From NCBI RefSeq assembly GCF_001558695.1, contig NZ_LNTU01000041.1:1-64000 (forward strand): a stretch of DNA of 64,000 nt. Direction: 5' to 3'. The translations under genes and the position numbers were made by a program. The stretch is from Paramesorhizobium deserti (GTDB taxonomy: Bacteria > Pseudomonadota > Alphaproteobacteria > Rhizobiales > Rhizobiaceae). Shown here in pieces: positions 34,663-43,825 of the stretch. Numbering within the stretch: position 1 is the stretch's first letter; each line of letters starts with the position of its first letter. Below the pieces are notes generated by a model. It worked only from the letters and a program-made list of their open reading frames with translations, was not told the DNA's origin and ran no database searches.

Positions 34663-35838
34663 ATGGGACTTTCCGCTTCGCCCGCTGCTCCAGGAGCAGC
34701 CGCTGCCGCCGCATTTACAATCCTGTCACAGCTTTGCGGCGCCGCCTTTCTCTATGTGCTTCTCAAGGCTGACGGTAGCTGGCAGGTGATGGGGCTCCTC
34801 GCATTGCTCGGTGTCGGTTTCTTCCTGCTTGAGCGTTTCCCCGGGATAGGCGAATTCATCACGGCCAGCCTGACGCGCGTTCCGCTGGTGACGGCCGCGA
34901 CGGCCGCCATCATCGTTTTGGGCTTTCCGTTCGTGGTGGGTTCCAACACCTATATACTGCATCTGCTGATCGTGGCGCAGCTCTACGCCGTTCTGGCGCT
35001 GGCCCTTAACTTTCAGCTAGGCAGCGCCAACATCCCGAACTTTGCCACCGGCGCTTCCTATGGAATCGGCGCCTACGTATCGGCTTTGCTGGCACTCAAT
35101 TTCGGCATGAGCTTTTGGTTGACGCTGCCCATTGCAGCGCTGGCCGCGACTTTGTTCGGCTTCATCATAGGCATTCCTTCCATGCGTACGCGCGATACCT
35201 ATCTGGCGCTTGTCACGATCGCCTTTGGCGTGGTCGTGCAGCAATTGCTTAACAATTTCGACTGGACAGGCGGACCCAATGGTCTGGTCGGCATTCCCGC
35301 TCCCAGCCTCTTCGGCCATTCCTTTGCCAGTCCACTACAAGTGTTCGGCTGGAAGCTTCCGAGCCAGGCGAACTTCTATTACCTTGCCGCAGCGCTGGTC
35401 GTGGTGGCGGTCGTGACGGCGCAGCGTCTCCACGGCTCGCGCATCGGTCTTGCCTGGAACGCGCTGCGGGCGGACGAGATCGCCGCCAAAGCGCAGGGCA
35501 TCAACGTTGCCTGGTACAAGGTGCTGGCCTTTGCGGTCGATGCCTTCCTGGCGGCGTTCGCCGGCACGATCTATGCCTTCTACGTCTCCTATATATCGCC
35601 TGATAATTTCACCTTTCTGGTCTCGGTGACCATCATGACGATGGTCATTGTCGGCGGTATGGACAATATCTTTGGAGTCATCGTCGGGGCGTTCCTTCTT
35701 ACGATCCTGCCCGAGAAGCTGCGCGCCTTCTCCGACTATCGCCTGCTCTTCTTCGGTGTTGTCGTCATCGGCTTCCTCATGATCCGTCCTCAGGGACTGT
35801 TTCCGCAGCGTCTGCGTCAATATGGAGTCCATCGGTGA
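34663..35838 (+). CDS. livM: Branched-chain-type ABC permease LivM
   Basis: 391 residues with an N-terminal hydrophobic extension before the conserved LNFQLGSANIPNFATGASYGIGAYVSALL region; NALRADEIAAKAQGINVAWYKVLAFAVDAF is the coupling helix. It begins 2 bases after the livH stop and its end overlaps livG by 4 bases. Confidence 0.93.
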   Translation: MGLSASPAAPGAAAAAAFTILSQLCGAAFLYVLLKADGSWQVMGLLALLGVGFFLLERFPGIGEFITASLTRVPLVTAATAAIIVLGFPFVVGSNTYILHLLIVAQLYAVLALALNFQLGSANIPNFATGASYGIGAYVSALLALNFGMSFWLTLPIAALAATLFGFIIGIPSMRTRDTYLALVTIAFGVVVQQLLNNFDWTGGPNGLVGIPAPSLFGHSFASPLQVFGWKLPSQANFYYLAAALVVVAVVTAQRLHGSRIGLAWNALRADEIAAKAQGINVAWYKVLAFAVDAFLAAFAGTIYAFYVSYISPDNFTFLVSVTIMTMVIVGGMDNIFGVIVGAFLLTILPEKLRAFSDYRLLFFGVVVIGFLMIRPQGLFPQRLRQYGVHR

Positions 35839-36620
35839 GCGCGCTTCTCAGGGTTGAGAATGTGACTATGCGTTTCGGCGGGCTGGTCGCGCTGAACGAC
35901 GTCACTTTCTCCGTCAAAAAGGGTTCAGTATTGGCGGTGATTGGGCCGAACGGTGCCGGAAAGTCGACATTGTTCAATGTCGTGACGGGGGTCTATAAGC
36001 CGACCGCGGGCCGGATGACGTTCGACGGCGCGGACATCACCAGCAAGCCGTCCTACGAGGTGGTGCGGCGAGGGATCGCCCGCACCTTCCAGTCATCGCG
36101 CCTTTTCTCGGATCTCAGCGTGCTCGACAATGTCATCATTGGAATGCATACGCGCACGAAGACCGGCGTCCTGGATGCGCTGTTCCGCCCCGGCGCCTCA
36201 CGCCGCGAGATGGCTGCCTGCGTCGAGAAGGCGGAAGCATTGCTGCAGGCCGGGTCGGGCGATCTCTACGAGCAGCGCAATCGCCCCGCCGGTACGCTGG
36301 CCCAGGCCGACCGGCGCAGGCTGGAAATAGCCCGTGCGCTTGCCTCGCAGCCAAAGCTGATCCTGCTTGATGAGCCGTCGGTCGGCATGGACGATAAAGA
36401 AACGGATGCGCTGGTGGCCGATATCAAGAGGCTGCGCTCCGGGCATCCCGAACTGTCCGTGATCCTGATCGAACACGATATGCGTGTTGTCGGCGCCTTT
36501 CCGGAACACGTTATGTGCATTGACTACGGGAGTCGCATTGCAGAGGGCAGTTTTGAGACGGTGCGCGCCAATCCACGCGTGCAGGAAGCCTATCTGGGAA
36601 AGGCAGCCGCCCATGCTTGA
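35835..36620 (+). CDS. livG: Branched-chain-type ABC ATPase LivG, atypical signature motif
   Basis: 261 residues. Walker A is IGPNGAGKSTLF and Walker B KLILLDEPSVGMDDKE, with the expected LivG insertion between. The ABC signature, usually xYGxQRRLEIARAL, reads LAQADRRRLEIARAL, lacking the central glycine. Heterodimeric ABC ATPases can have one degenerate site, but this is unusual for LivG. Its stop overlaps the livF start by 8 bases. Confidence 0.92.
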   Translation: MSALLRVENVTMRFGGLVALNDVTFSVKKGSVLAVIGPNGAGKSTLFNVVTGVYKPTAGRMTFDGADITSKPSYEVVRRGIARTFQSSRLFSDLSVLDNVIIGMHTRTKTGVLDALFRPGASRREMAACVEKAEALLQAGSGDLYEQRNRPAGTLAQADRRRLEIARALASQPKLILLDEPSVGMDDKETDALVADIKRLRSGHPELSVILIEHDMRVVGAFPEHVMCIDYGSRIAEGSFETVRANPRVQEAYLGKAAAHA

Positions 36621-37314
36621 GTTGAAAGACGTCGATACCGCCTACGGCGCGGTCCCGATGCTGCGCAATGTGACGATAAGCGTCGGCGCGGGCGAATTAG
36701 TCTGTCTGTTGGGGCCGAATGGCGCGGGCAAGACGACCACTTTCATGACTATCTGTGGTGTCGTGCGTGCGCAGCGCGGTCGCGTTGAGCTCATGGGCAA
36801 GGACGTTGCAGCGCTTGGCACCGAGAACCTGGCCGCACTCGGTGTCGGCGTCGTTCCCGAAGGGCGGAGGCTATTTCCTGGCCTGACTGTGCTCGAGAAC
36901 CTGCGCCTTGGCTATGACGCCGTCTCCGGCGGCAAACTGAACTTCGAGGCCCAGCTCGATAAAATGTCGAGCCTGTTTCCGCGCATCCGGGAGCGGTTGC
37001 GGCAGGAGGCGGGGACGTTGTCGGGTGGGGAGCAGGCCATGGTCGCGTTGGCGCGGGCCCTGATCGGCGAGCCCAGGCTTGTGATCATGGACGAACCGTC
37101 TCTGGGACTTTCGCCTAAGCTGATCGGCGAATATTTCGAAATCACCCAGGAAATTCACCGCTGCGGAACGACCATTCTCCTGATCGAGCAGAATGCCGAG
37201 ATGGGTCTCAGCATTGCCGATCGCGGCTATCTTCTGGTCAAGGGGAGGGTGGCCCAGGAAGGGCCTGCCAAGGAGCTGCTGTCGTCGAAGGCGGCCAAAA
37301 GCCTCTATCTCTGA
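36613..37314 (+). CDS. livF: Branched-chain-type ABC ATPase LivF
   Basis: 233 residues from ATG 36613, which overlaps the end of livG; the frame is open further upstream, but that is the shadow of livG. Walker A LGPNGAGKTTTF, canonical signature LSGGEQAMVALARAL, Walker B RLVIMDEPSLGLSPK. It completes the importer with LivG. Confidence 0.93.
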   Translation: MLELKDVDTAYGAVPMLRNVTISVGAGELVCLLGPNGAGKTTTFMTICGVVRAQRGRVELMGKDVAALGTENLAALGVGVVPEGRRLFPGLTVLENLRLGYDAVSGGKLNFEAQLDKMSSLFPRIRERLRQEAGTLSGGEQAMVALARALIGEPRLVIMDEPSLGLSPKLIGEYFEITQEIHRCGTTILLIEQNAEMGLSIADRGYLLVKGRVAQEGPAKELLSSKAAKSLYL

Positions 37315-37438
37315 CCTCACCCTGAGATGGATCGAGAAGTGTCGGCGCCCGGCAATTGGAGCACCCGATTTGCTTCAAGCAAGTCGGGTCCTCCGGATTC
37401 TTGTTTTATCGCACGACCGGGCGGCGTTCGCCCTGGTC

Positions 37439-38113
37439 TCACTCGTCTCCGGGTACGCCGTAGGATGGGGCCTGGCGCGGGTCGAGGGCGCGCTGGATAT
37501 AGGCTTCCAGTTGGGGTTTGTAGATATCCCAGGCCGTCGCAATTGCTTCGATCGGGCAGCCATCAGTCCAGTCGCAGCGCAGATCGGCGACAGGCCAGCT
37601 GACCTTGTCGACGAGCTTGAGTCCTGCCGAATGCACCGCGCCGGCTTCGCCGCCGGCCGCCAAGCCTGCGCGCATCGCGGCAATCAGGCGATCGCCCAGA
37701 TGGCCCGATGAGGCGAGGAAACCATCGACAATTGCCTGCGGGACGCCGTCATTCGCCAATAAATTCCCGCCCGAGGCAACATTTTCACCCTGTGCCTCGG
37801 CCCAGATACCAAGGGCGTTCGGTCCGGAATGGATCGCCGTGCGTCCCTCGCAATCAACCGCGAGCACCTGCCGGTACTCGATGAACCTGCCCTGCTTCTT
37901 CACTTGGGTGATGGCGGCTTCGGCGCTCATTCCCTGTTCCATCAGGTCGAGGGTGAGGGGCCCTAAGGTCGGATCCGTCACATTCTGCGAGGCTACCGCG
38001 CCAACGCCGGCGCGCACATAGGCGCATCGCGCCGCTACGGCGGGAGAGGAGGAGGAAATGGCGATGCCGAACATGCCGGTATCGCGACAACGGGCGACGA
38101 GCGAAAAGGTCAT
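37439..38113 (-). CDS. DUF1028 family protein (Ntn-hydrolase-like fold)
   Basis: 224 residues: SLVARCRDTGMFGIAISSSSPAVAARCAYV at the start and VGAVASQNVTDPTLGP, the signature of DUF1028, a family with an N-terminal-nucleophile-hydrolase-like fold of undefined activity. It starts 4 bases from the RidA gene's end and belongs with it and the flavin monooxygenase. Association with RidA and M20 proteins suggests a hydrolytic step in catabolism of a nitrogenous compound (inference). Confidence 0.9.
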   Translation of the reverse strand: MTFSLVARCRDTGMFGIAISSSSPAVAARCAYVRAGVGAVASQNVTDPTLGPLTLDLMEQGMSAEAAITQVKKQGRFIEYRQVLAVDCEGRTAIHSGPNALGIWAEAQGENVASGGNLLANDGVPQAIVDGFLASSGHLGDRLIAAMRAGLAAGGEAGAVHSAGLKLVDKVSWPVADLRCDWTDGCPIEAIATAWDIYKPQLEAYIQRALDPRQAPSYGVPGDE

Positions 38114-38117
38114 GGGA

Positions 38118-38546
38118 TCACTCCGGGATCACGGCGGTGGCGTCGATCTCAACCAGCCATTCGGGTCGCGCCAGCGCCTGGACGACAAGACCGGTCGAGA
38201 CGGGATACACACCTTTGATGTATTCGCCCATCGTGCGATACACCGCTTCGCGGTGCCGGACATCGGTCAGGTAGACCACGACCTTCACAAGATGCTCCAT
38301 GCGACCGCCGGCTTCTTCGATGAGCTGCTTTATATTCTGCATCACCTTGTGGGTTTGTTCGACGGGATCGTGGCTATCGATATTCACCGCATCATCCAGA
38401 TTCTGCGGGCATTGGCCGCGCAGCCAGACGATCTTGCCGCCCTGGGTCACCACTGCCTGACAGAGATCATTGTTGAGGTTCTGCTCGGGATAGGTGTCTT
38501 TCGTGTTGAACTTGCGAATTCGCGTATGCGCCATTCTGGTCTCCAT
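38118..38546 (-). CDS. RidA/YjgF/UK114-family imine deaminase
   Basis: 142 residues, or 138 from ATG 38534 (MAHTRIRKF). The family pattern is evident: GGKIVWLRGQCPQNLDD, THKVMQNIKQLIEEAGG, LVKVVVYLTDVRHREAVYR and RPEWLVEIDATAVIPE. RidA proteins hydrolyse reactive enamines/imines; members next to flavin oxidases often have a pathway-specific deaminase role. Lies between the monooxygenase and DUF1028 genes in one operon. Confidence 0.9.
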   Translation of the reverse strand: METRMAHTRIRKFNTKDTYPEQNLNNDLCQAVVTQGGKIVWLRGQCPQNLDDAVNIDSHDPVEQTHKVMQNIKQLIEEAGGRMEHLVKVVVYLTDVRHREAVYRTMGEYIKGVYPVSTGLVVQALARPEWLVEIDATAVIPE

Positions 38547-38564
38547 GGATAGGGGTACGATTGC

Positions 38565-39917
38565 TCAGGCTTTGTCGCCGACTGGTGCAGAAGCACGGGC
38601 TGGACGCGTGATCTGCGTTGATTGTGAATTATCGGCCGTCGCGTTGTGAGGATCGTTGGATCTGTGCCTCGCAGCTTCATGGTAGGCGAGATATTTGCGT
38701 TGTGTGGCGATATGGTCCGCCAGGAACCTGGCGTCGTGCCAGACGCCCCAGATGAAGCTGGACCCTCTCCGTGATTGCCAGGGCAGCCCCAGGAAATAGA
38801 TACCCGGTTCCGTCGAAACACCCCGCTGATGCTTCGGCTTGCCGTTTTCATCGAATGCGTCGACCTTGAGCCAGCTGTAGTCGACACCAAAGCCGGTCGC
38901 CCAGATGATCGACCTTATCCCGGCCTGAGCCATATCCAGCTCAAGGATCGGATTTGTCACGCATTCCGGATCGGCCTCGATCTTGCGGGCCCTCGGCTCT
39001 TCCGGGAGGTCGAGGCCATTGCGTGCGACATAAGCATCGGCCTCGTCCAGCAGCGACAGGTAGTTGGCATCCCCGCGCGCGATATTTTCGGCGAGATCCG
39101 GCGCGAAGGCGATGACGCCGTCCCTATAGCTTCTCGTGCAGCCGACGAGAGTCATTCCCTGCGCGGCAAGACGCCGGAAATCGATGGTCTCGCCGCCGCG
39201 CGCACCGCTCACCGCGATGGTGACATGCTCCATGCCGGGCCTCGGCGTTTGGAGGTCCCACTTGCCGAGTACACCCAGCCACCAGCAGAAATCGCGTCCG
39301 CGGTAGGCGCGCGGAGGACGGTCGTGCGGACCAACCGACAGGAAGACGTTCCGGCCTGCCCGCAGCAGTTCGTCGGCGATCTGCACGCCCGAGGATCCGG
39401 CGCCGACCACCAATACCGCGCCTTCCGGTAGCTGCTGGGGGTTGCGGTAGGCACTCGAGTGTATCTGGATCAGCCCCGCATCTCCGGGAACGACAGGCGG
39501 GATGACGGGACGCTGAAATGGTCCGGTGGCGGCAACCACGCTCTTTGCCGCGATCACGCCCGCCGAAGTCTTGATGCGGAACCCAGCCCGGCCGACCTCT
39601 CTTCGAACGTCTCTGACCTCCACGCCGCAGCGGATCGGCGCTGCGATCATTCTGGCATAAGCGACAAAATAATCGGCAACAGCTTCCTTATGAATGAAGG
39701 CATCGGGATCGGCGCCGGGAAACTCCATCCCGGGAAAGCGATCATGCCAGGCGGGACCATTGGTGACCAGGGAATCCCACCTCTGCGAGCGCCATCGCTC
39801 GGCAATGCGATGCCGTTCGAGGACAAGGTGAGGTATGCCGCATTTGCTCAGATGCTCGCTCATGGCCAAGCCGGCCTGGCCGCCACCGACAACAAGCGTG
39901 TCTACTTCTTCAACTGA
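38565..39917 (-). CDS. Flavin-containing monooxygenase
   Basis: 450 residues from ATG 39917 (MSVEEVDTLVVGGGQAGLAMSEHLSKCG); an upstream ATG at 39974 adds 19 unlikely residues. The first Rossmann motif GGGQAGLAMS binds FAD, GAVLVVGAGSSGVQIADEL binds NADPH, and RSIIWATGFGVDYSWL is the C-terminal ATG motif of class B FMOs. Such enzymes oxygenate N or S atoms or do Baeyer-Villiger chemistry. As first gene of the FMO-RidA-DUF1028 operon, it probably performs the initial oxidation. Confidence 0.9.
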   Translation of the reverse strand, partial: SVEEVDTLVVGGGQAGLAMSEHLSKCGIPHLVLERHRIAERWRSQRWDSLVTNGPAWHDRFPGMEFPGADPDAFIHKEAVADYFVAYARMIAAPIRCGVEVRDVRREVGRAGFRIKTSAGVIAAKSVVAATGPFQRPVIPPVVPGDAGLIQIHSSAYRNPQQLPEGAVLVVGAGSSGVQIADELLRAGRNVFLSVGPHDRPPRAYRGRDFCWWLGVLGKWDLQTPRPGMEHVTIAVSGARGGETIDFRRLAAQGMTLVGCTRSYRDGVIAFAPDLAENIARGDANYLSLLDEADAYVARNGLDLPEEPRARKIEADPECVTNPILELDMAQAGIRSIIWATGFGVDYSWLKVDAFDENGKPKHQRGVSTEPGIYFLGLPWQSRRGSSFIWGVWHDARFLADHIATQRKYLAYHEAARHRSNDPHNATADNSQSTQITRPARASAPVGDKA

Positions 39918-40441
39918 CATATTCGCGCCCTTTCTGGCTTCTCCCGACATCTGCGCACTGGTCTGCGTTCTCAATGCTGGTCTAGCGGAGGGGCGAAACG
40001 GCGAAAATTACGATTTCACGTGGTGATGGTTAGGTTGATCCTAAATGCGATCGCCGGCCTGGTGGGTAGCGCCCGAACTCGTCCATACCGAGGACTTGGT
40101 GCTCAAAGAGACCCAATGGTCGAGCAAGCGCATATGCTACTCTTGTTTCGCCCGGTCCATCGGCCGCATGGCTCATATGGCCCGGTGGAAATCGCATTGT
40201 CCGTACCCAGCGCCTGCAATCCTTTTCCGTACATATGAACGATGCGAAGATCGCGCCGCATGTTCAATTCAGTTGCAGCCCGGCTGGTGATTTCCGATGC
40301 CGCCATCATCAAGCGGTGAGGATTGCGTAGGATCTTTTCCGCCAATGCGCTATCTCGGCTCACGTCAAGGGAACGGTGCAAACTGGACAAATGGCACAAA
40401 TGGAACTATCTTTAGCGAGAAACCCATAAGGAGTGCCTGGG
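39918..40441. other. Intergenic region with an unassigned coding-like remnant
   Basis: About 520 bases between the FMO gene and the antitoxin. On the minus strand around 40160-40380 a run such as EKILRNPHRLMMAASEITSRAATELNMRRDL looks like real but broken protein sequence, which I cannot assign. ACAAATGG occurs twice close together (40386-40402), a possible antitoxin-binding repeat just upstream of the TA operon. Confidence 0.4.
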
Positions 40442-41158
40442 ATGGTCAGTTCAAGTCCTGAATCTGAGCGCCGTGATCGAAACATCGCCGATCGCGTAGC
40501 CGCCAAGGTATCGAACGCCCTCAAGACGGAGAAGGGTTTCGGTCCCGGCTCTCTGGCTTTGTCAGCCCTTATCGCTGGCGAAGTTGCCGAGGTTGTTGCC
40601 AGGCTGCCGGCCGAACAGCGTCAGGAACTCAATGCGCACAGCGCTGAGCTCAAACAGCGCATCCGGCGCGTGTTCGAAAGCTTCGGACGCGAACGATCCG
40701 GCAGAATCCCGCTGAGTCTTCCTGATGAAATAGAGCCCTCGAAAGGTGAAGGCCTTGGAGCCATAGTCACACCCGAACAGGGTCAGAAAGGCTTGGCTGC
40801 GATTGCAATTCACCGGAAGCTTGAGGACTGGGCGGGAAGAGTGGCTGGCGCCACAGAGCTTAACCGTAACTATGGAGTGGCGCGTTCGTCCCTTAACCGC
40901 TGGCAACACGAGGGTGACGTCATTGGATTGCTCAAGGGGACGAGGAAACATGTCTATCCTGTCGAGCAGTTCGTAGATGGCCGACCTGCCCGCGGTATTC
41001 GGAAGATCATCCAACTTGCCAAAAGCGAGCGTATGGCCTGGCTCTGGCTGAGCCAGAGGAATCCCGTACTAAATGGACGCAAACCTATCGATCTCCTGAA
41101 ACAGGATCGTGTAGGTGAGGTTGTCGAAGCCGCTGCGGCGTATTTCGCCGCCCAATGA
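40442..41158 (+). CDS. Xre/MbcA/ParS-type antitoxin
   Basis: 238 residues from ATG 40442 (AAGGAG 9 bases upstream; GTG 40433 has no room for a ribosome site). The C-terminal ~45 residues (MAWLWLSQRNPVLNGRKPIDLLKQDRVGEVVEAAAAY) are the DUF2384 toxin-binding domain of RES-partner antitoxins. A helix-turn-helix (NRNYGVARSSLNRWQHEGDVIG) precedes it. The N-terminal ~110 residues are an additional helical region, making the protein longer than typical ~150-residue members. It overlaps the toxin start by 4 bases and probably autoregulates. Confidence 0.85.
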   Translation: MVSSSPESERRDRNIADRVAAKVSNALKTEKGFGPGSLALSALIAGEVAEVVARLPAEQRQELNAHSAELKQRIRRVFESFGRERSGRIPLSLPDEIEPSKGEGLGAIVTPEQGQKGLAAIAIHRKLEDWAGRVAGATELNRNYGVARSSLNRWQHEGDVIGLLKGTRKHVYPVEQFVDGRPARGIRKIIQLAKSERMAWLWLSQRNPVLNGRKPIDLLKQDRVGEVVEAAAAYFAAQ

Positions 41159-41742
41159 CGCTCGATCAACAGATCCTGCAGAGGCTGGTCGTTCGGGTTT
41201 GCGTTGATGACTACGTGCGCATCCTCGCCCGAGGGCATGTTGCGACTCCGCTTGGTATGGGGTTCGGTAAGACCCGCTTTTCAAGCCCGCGGAACAGATT
41301 CAAGCTCCTGTATCTGGCGCAGGACGTGAAAACGGCGGTCGCCGAGACCATCATCCGCGACCGCTTCGAAGGGAAATCCGAGCGCCTGCTCCTGCAGGAG
41401 GAGTTCGATCGATATTCCATCGCCAGCGTCCGCAACGCCCGTCCGCTTTTCTTACTAGATCTGCGGTTCGAAGGCGCAAGCCTGCTGGGTGTTTCAACGG
41501 ACGCCGTCCGCGCAAAGGCGCAGGCCGCAGGCAGGCGTTTCAGCCAGAACCTCTACGACCAAACCGATCTCGACGGAATTGTCTACATGTCGCGCATCAC
41601 CAACAAACAATGCGTGGCCGTCTACGACCGCGCCGTCGAGACCAGTCTCGACGCCGACAGCCCGGCAGCCAATCTGCCGGAACTCGCCTGCCTTCCGTCC
41701 GTCGTCGAAGAACTTCACGTCACAATCATGCAGAGACCGTGA
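41155..41742 (+). CDS. RES-domain toxin (NAD+-degrading)
   Basis: 195 residues with RES-domain marks: ARGHVATPLGMGFGKTRFSSP (arginine), LLYLAQDVKTAVAETIIRD (tyrosine, glutamate) and a late segment with DGIVYMSRITNKQCVAVYD. RES toxins (MbcT type) degrade NAD+ when not held by the antitoxin. It is the second gene of the coupled TA operon. Confidence 0.88.
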   Translation: MTLDQQILQRLVVRVCVDDYVRILARGHVATPLGMGFGKTRFSSPRNRFKLLYLAQDVKTAVAETIIRDRFEGKSERLLLQEEFDRYSIASVRNARPLFLLDLRFEGASLLGVSTDAVRAKAQAAGRRFSQNLYDQTDLDGIVYMSRITNKQCVAVYDRAVETSLDADSPAANLPELACLPSVVEELHVTIMQRP

Positions 41743-42170
41743 CTAGCCAGAGCCAGAATTGAGGGCATAGCGTTGGCTTCCCGCCACACAACGGTAAGGG
41801 AGATCAGATCGTGAACACAAAACGGATGGTGCGCTAAATTTCTCATTGAGTGTGGCAACAGCCATTCGGCATGTTGGGCCGAACGGGTTAATAGCGCCAC
41901 AATCGGCTATCCCGGTGACCTGCCACGGGTATAATCGCACAGCGTAAGGACGCCCACGATCAACCGGTGGCGAGGAACCTAACGGGTGCCGTTTTTGTCG
42001 CCGATGGCCTTTCTGCGGGCCGATGGCGGCATTCTCCTCGTCGCTGTCATGCTGTTTCGGCGCGGTTAGACATGGGCGCCAACAATCTGCTTGCCTATGG
42101 AAACCTCATCAGGCCAAGGAAAAACCTCTATTCCCTCGATAGACCCGTTCATCTCAACCGGTTCCAGAGG
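41743..42170. other. Gene-free region, possible IS debris
   Basis: No convincing frame on either strand between the RES toxin and the ureohydrolase gene; probably mobile-element remnants. Confidence 0.4.
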
Positions 42171-43139
42171 TTAGGCACCTTCCTTTCGGTTCCTATCGAC
42201 TTGACGAGCCAAAACGCACATGAGTTCGAACATGATCGTCGCGCCGGCGATCGATGTCATCCCCGCGAGATCGAACGGAGGAGACACCTCGACCAAATCA
42301 GCGCCCACCAGGTTTAGTCCATCGAGGAGACGAACAAGCTGCTGTGCTTCTCTTGTCGAGAGGCCCCCGATTTCGGGCGTGCCAGTTCCTGGAGCCATGG
42401 AGGGATCGATTGAATCGATGTCGAAGGTAACATACGCTGGATCCTCGCCAACGATGTCCCTTGCTTCGGCCATGATTTCATCGGGACCACGCCGGCTGAA
42501 CTCCTCCATGTAGATTATTCGAATTCCCTGCGCGATCGCCCAATCGTGTTCATCAGGGCCATAAATTGAGCCCCGAATACCGATCTGCACCACGCGTCGT
42601 GGGTCGAGAAGTCTTTCTTCAATGGCACGCCGAAACGGAGTGCCATGAGTGTAGGCGTTATTTCCGAAATAGGTATCATTCGTATCGGAGTGGGCATCGA
42701 AGTGGATGAGGCCGACAGGTGCCTTCCGTGCGACGGCCCGCAACACAGGAAGCGTCGCCAGGTGATCGCCGCCTACACATAGGGGCAACGCCCCTGCCGC
42801 GACAATTTCTGCGACACCAGCTTCGATCAGACGCAAGCTATCCTGCAGATCGATCGGATTGACTGCGAGATCGCCTACATCGGCTATGTTCGCGACCTTG
42901 AACGGTTCCGTCTTGAACACGTGGTGGGTGCTCCGCATCAGACTCGAGTAGTTGCGGACTTCACGCGGCCCATGTCTTGCTCCGGCACGGTTGGTTGTTC
43001 CCCCGTCCCAGGGAATACCGGCAAGCGCTATATCGAGGCCTTGGGAGGCGGTGACGGCCGGCAGCCGCATGAATGTGGCGTGCCCTGCAAATCGCGGGAC
43101 CTTGGCGGCGTCGACTGGTTGATGGAAATTCTCGCTCAT
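42171..43139 (-). CDS. Agmatinase/guanidino-acid ureohydrolase
   Basis: 322 residues of the arginase/agmatinase family. Binuclear Mn sites: CVGGDHLATLP (His), GLIHFDAHSDTNDTY (Asp, His, Asp) and YVTFDIDSIDPSMAPGTGTPE (two Asp); the N-terminal GARHGPREVRNYSSLMR is typical of guanidinopropionase/guanidinobutyrase relatives. It would release urea from a guanidino compound. It follows the creatininase-family gene by 8 bases in one operon, pointing to guanidino compound catabolism. Confidence 0.9.
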   Translation of the reverse strand: MSENFHQPVDAAKVPRFAGHATFMRLPAVTASQGLDIALAGIPWDGGTTNRAGARHGPREVRNYSSLMRSTHHVFKTEPFKVANIADVGDLAVNPIDLQDSLRLIEAGVAEIVAAGALPLCVGGDHLATLPVLRAVARKAPVGLIHFDAHSDTNDTYFGNNAYTHGTPFRRAIEERLLDPRRVVQIGIRGSIYGPDEHDWAIAQGIRIIYMEEFSRRGPDEIMAEARDIVGEDPAYVTFDIDSIDPSMAPGTGTPEIGGLSTREAQQLVRLLDGLNLVGADLVEVSPPFDLAGMTSIAGATIMFELMCVLARQVDRNRKEGA

Positions 43140-43147
43140 CTGGCGTC

Positions 43148-43825
43148 CTATCTGAACTCTTCATTGACGATTTCGACGACCCTGCTTACGCAGTCGGCAA
43201 GTAGCCATTCGCCCTTCTCGGCGGTTGATCCCTCCGTCATGGAAAGGACGCCAGACGGGGGAACTTCCGCGGGCGGTTTCGGGAAACGGTCATACGGACG
43301 GAACTGGGCTGGCCCGTCATGCAGCGCCCGTGAAAGATCGACGAGATCTGGACGGAGTGCCAGCATGATAGAGGTTTCGATAACGCTTGCATGTTCGAGT
43401 TCAATTCCCGGGTAGCCGTTCGGAAAGATGCGGTCGATCGTTTCGGGTCGCGCGAATTCCCAGTGATCCATGCGCAGAATGGTAAGGTCCTTGTCGCGTC
43501 CGATGGTTTCCAGGGCGAGCTCGATCCCTTCGATCGACGGCCAGATATTCTCATAGTGCCCGTTGAGCACGACGATGCGCCTTACCTTCTGCCGGTAGAG
43601 CTCGACGAGAGAGAACGTGTGCGCCGACAGATTGATTGTCCCGGGAAACGCTGGACCACCGCCTGAGCGAGGCTGGGACCGGTTGCCATATGGAATCGTC
43701 GGCGCCACCAGTCCGCCGGTTGCACGCGCAATACGCTCGCAGATAGCCGTCGGGATTACGACATCCACATTGAGCGCCATGTGATGACCGTGCTGCTCGG
43801 TTGGCCGAGATTGAATCATCGGCAA
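43148..43825 (-). CDS. Creatininase-family amidohydrolase, N-terminus lost
   Basis: 225 residues; relatives have about 20-30 more at the N-terminus (first strand and the GS of GSxEQHG). Here the protein opens MPMIQSRPTEQHGHHMALN. The expected metal ligands are nevertheless present: Glu10 and His12 in TEQHG, Asp21, and His90 and Glu92 in VLNGHYENIW. Upstream sequence belongs to an ABC binding protein in another frame, so a deletion removed the original start; ATG 43825 spans the junction and could allow translation. Activity is uncertain. It clusters with an agmatinase-family enzyme. Confidence 0.75.
   Translation of the reverse strand: MPMIQSRPTEQHGHHMALNVDVVIPTAICERIARATGGLVAPTIPYGNRSQPRSGGGPAFPGTINLSAHTFSLVELYRQKVRRIVVLNGHYENIWPSIEGIELALETIGRDKDLTILRMDHWEFARPETIDRIFPNGYPGIELEHASVIETSIMLALRPDLVDLSRALHDGPAQFRPYDRFPKPPAEVPPSGVLSMTEGSTAEKGEWLLADCVSRVVEIVNEEFR

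Noticed and set aside
37415-37438. Imperfect hairpin between livF and the DUF1028 gene as a terminator
   Set aside because: The stem has a mismatch and no T-tract on either strand; support was too weak to list.
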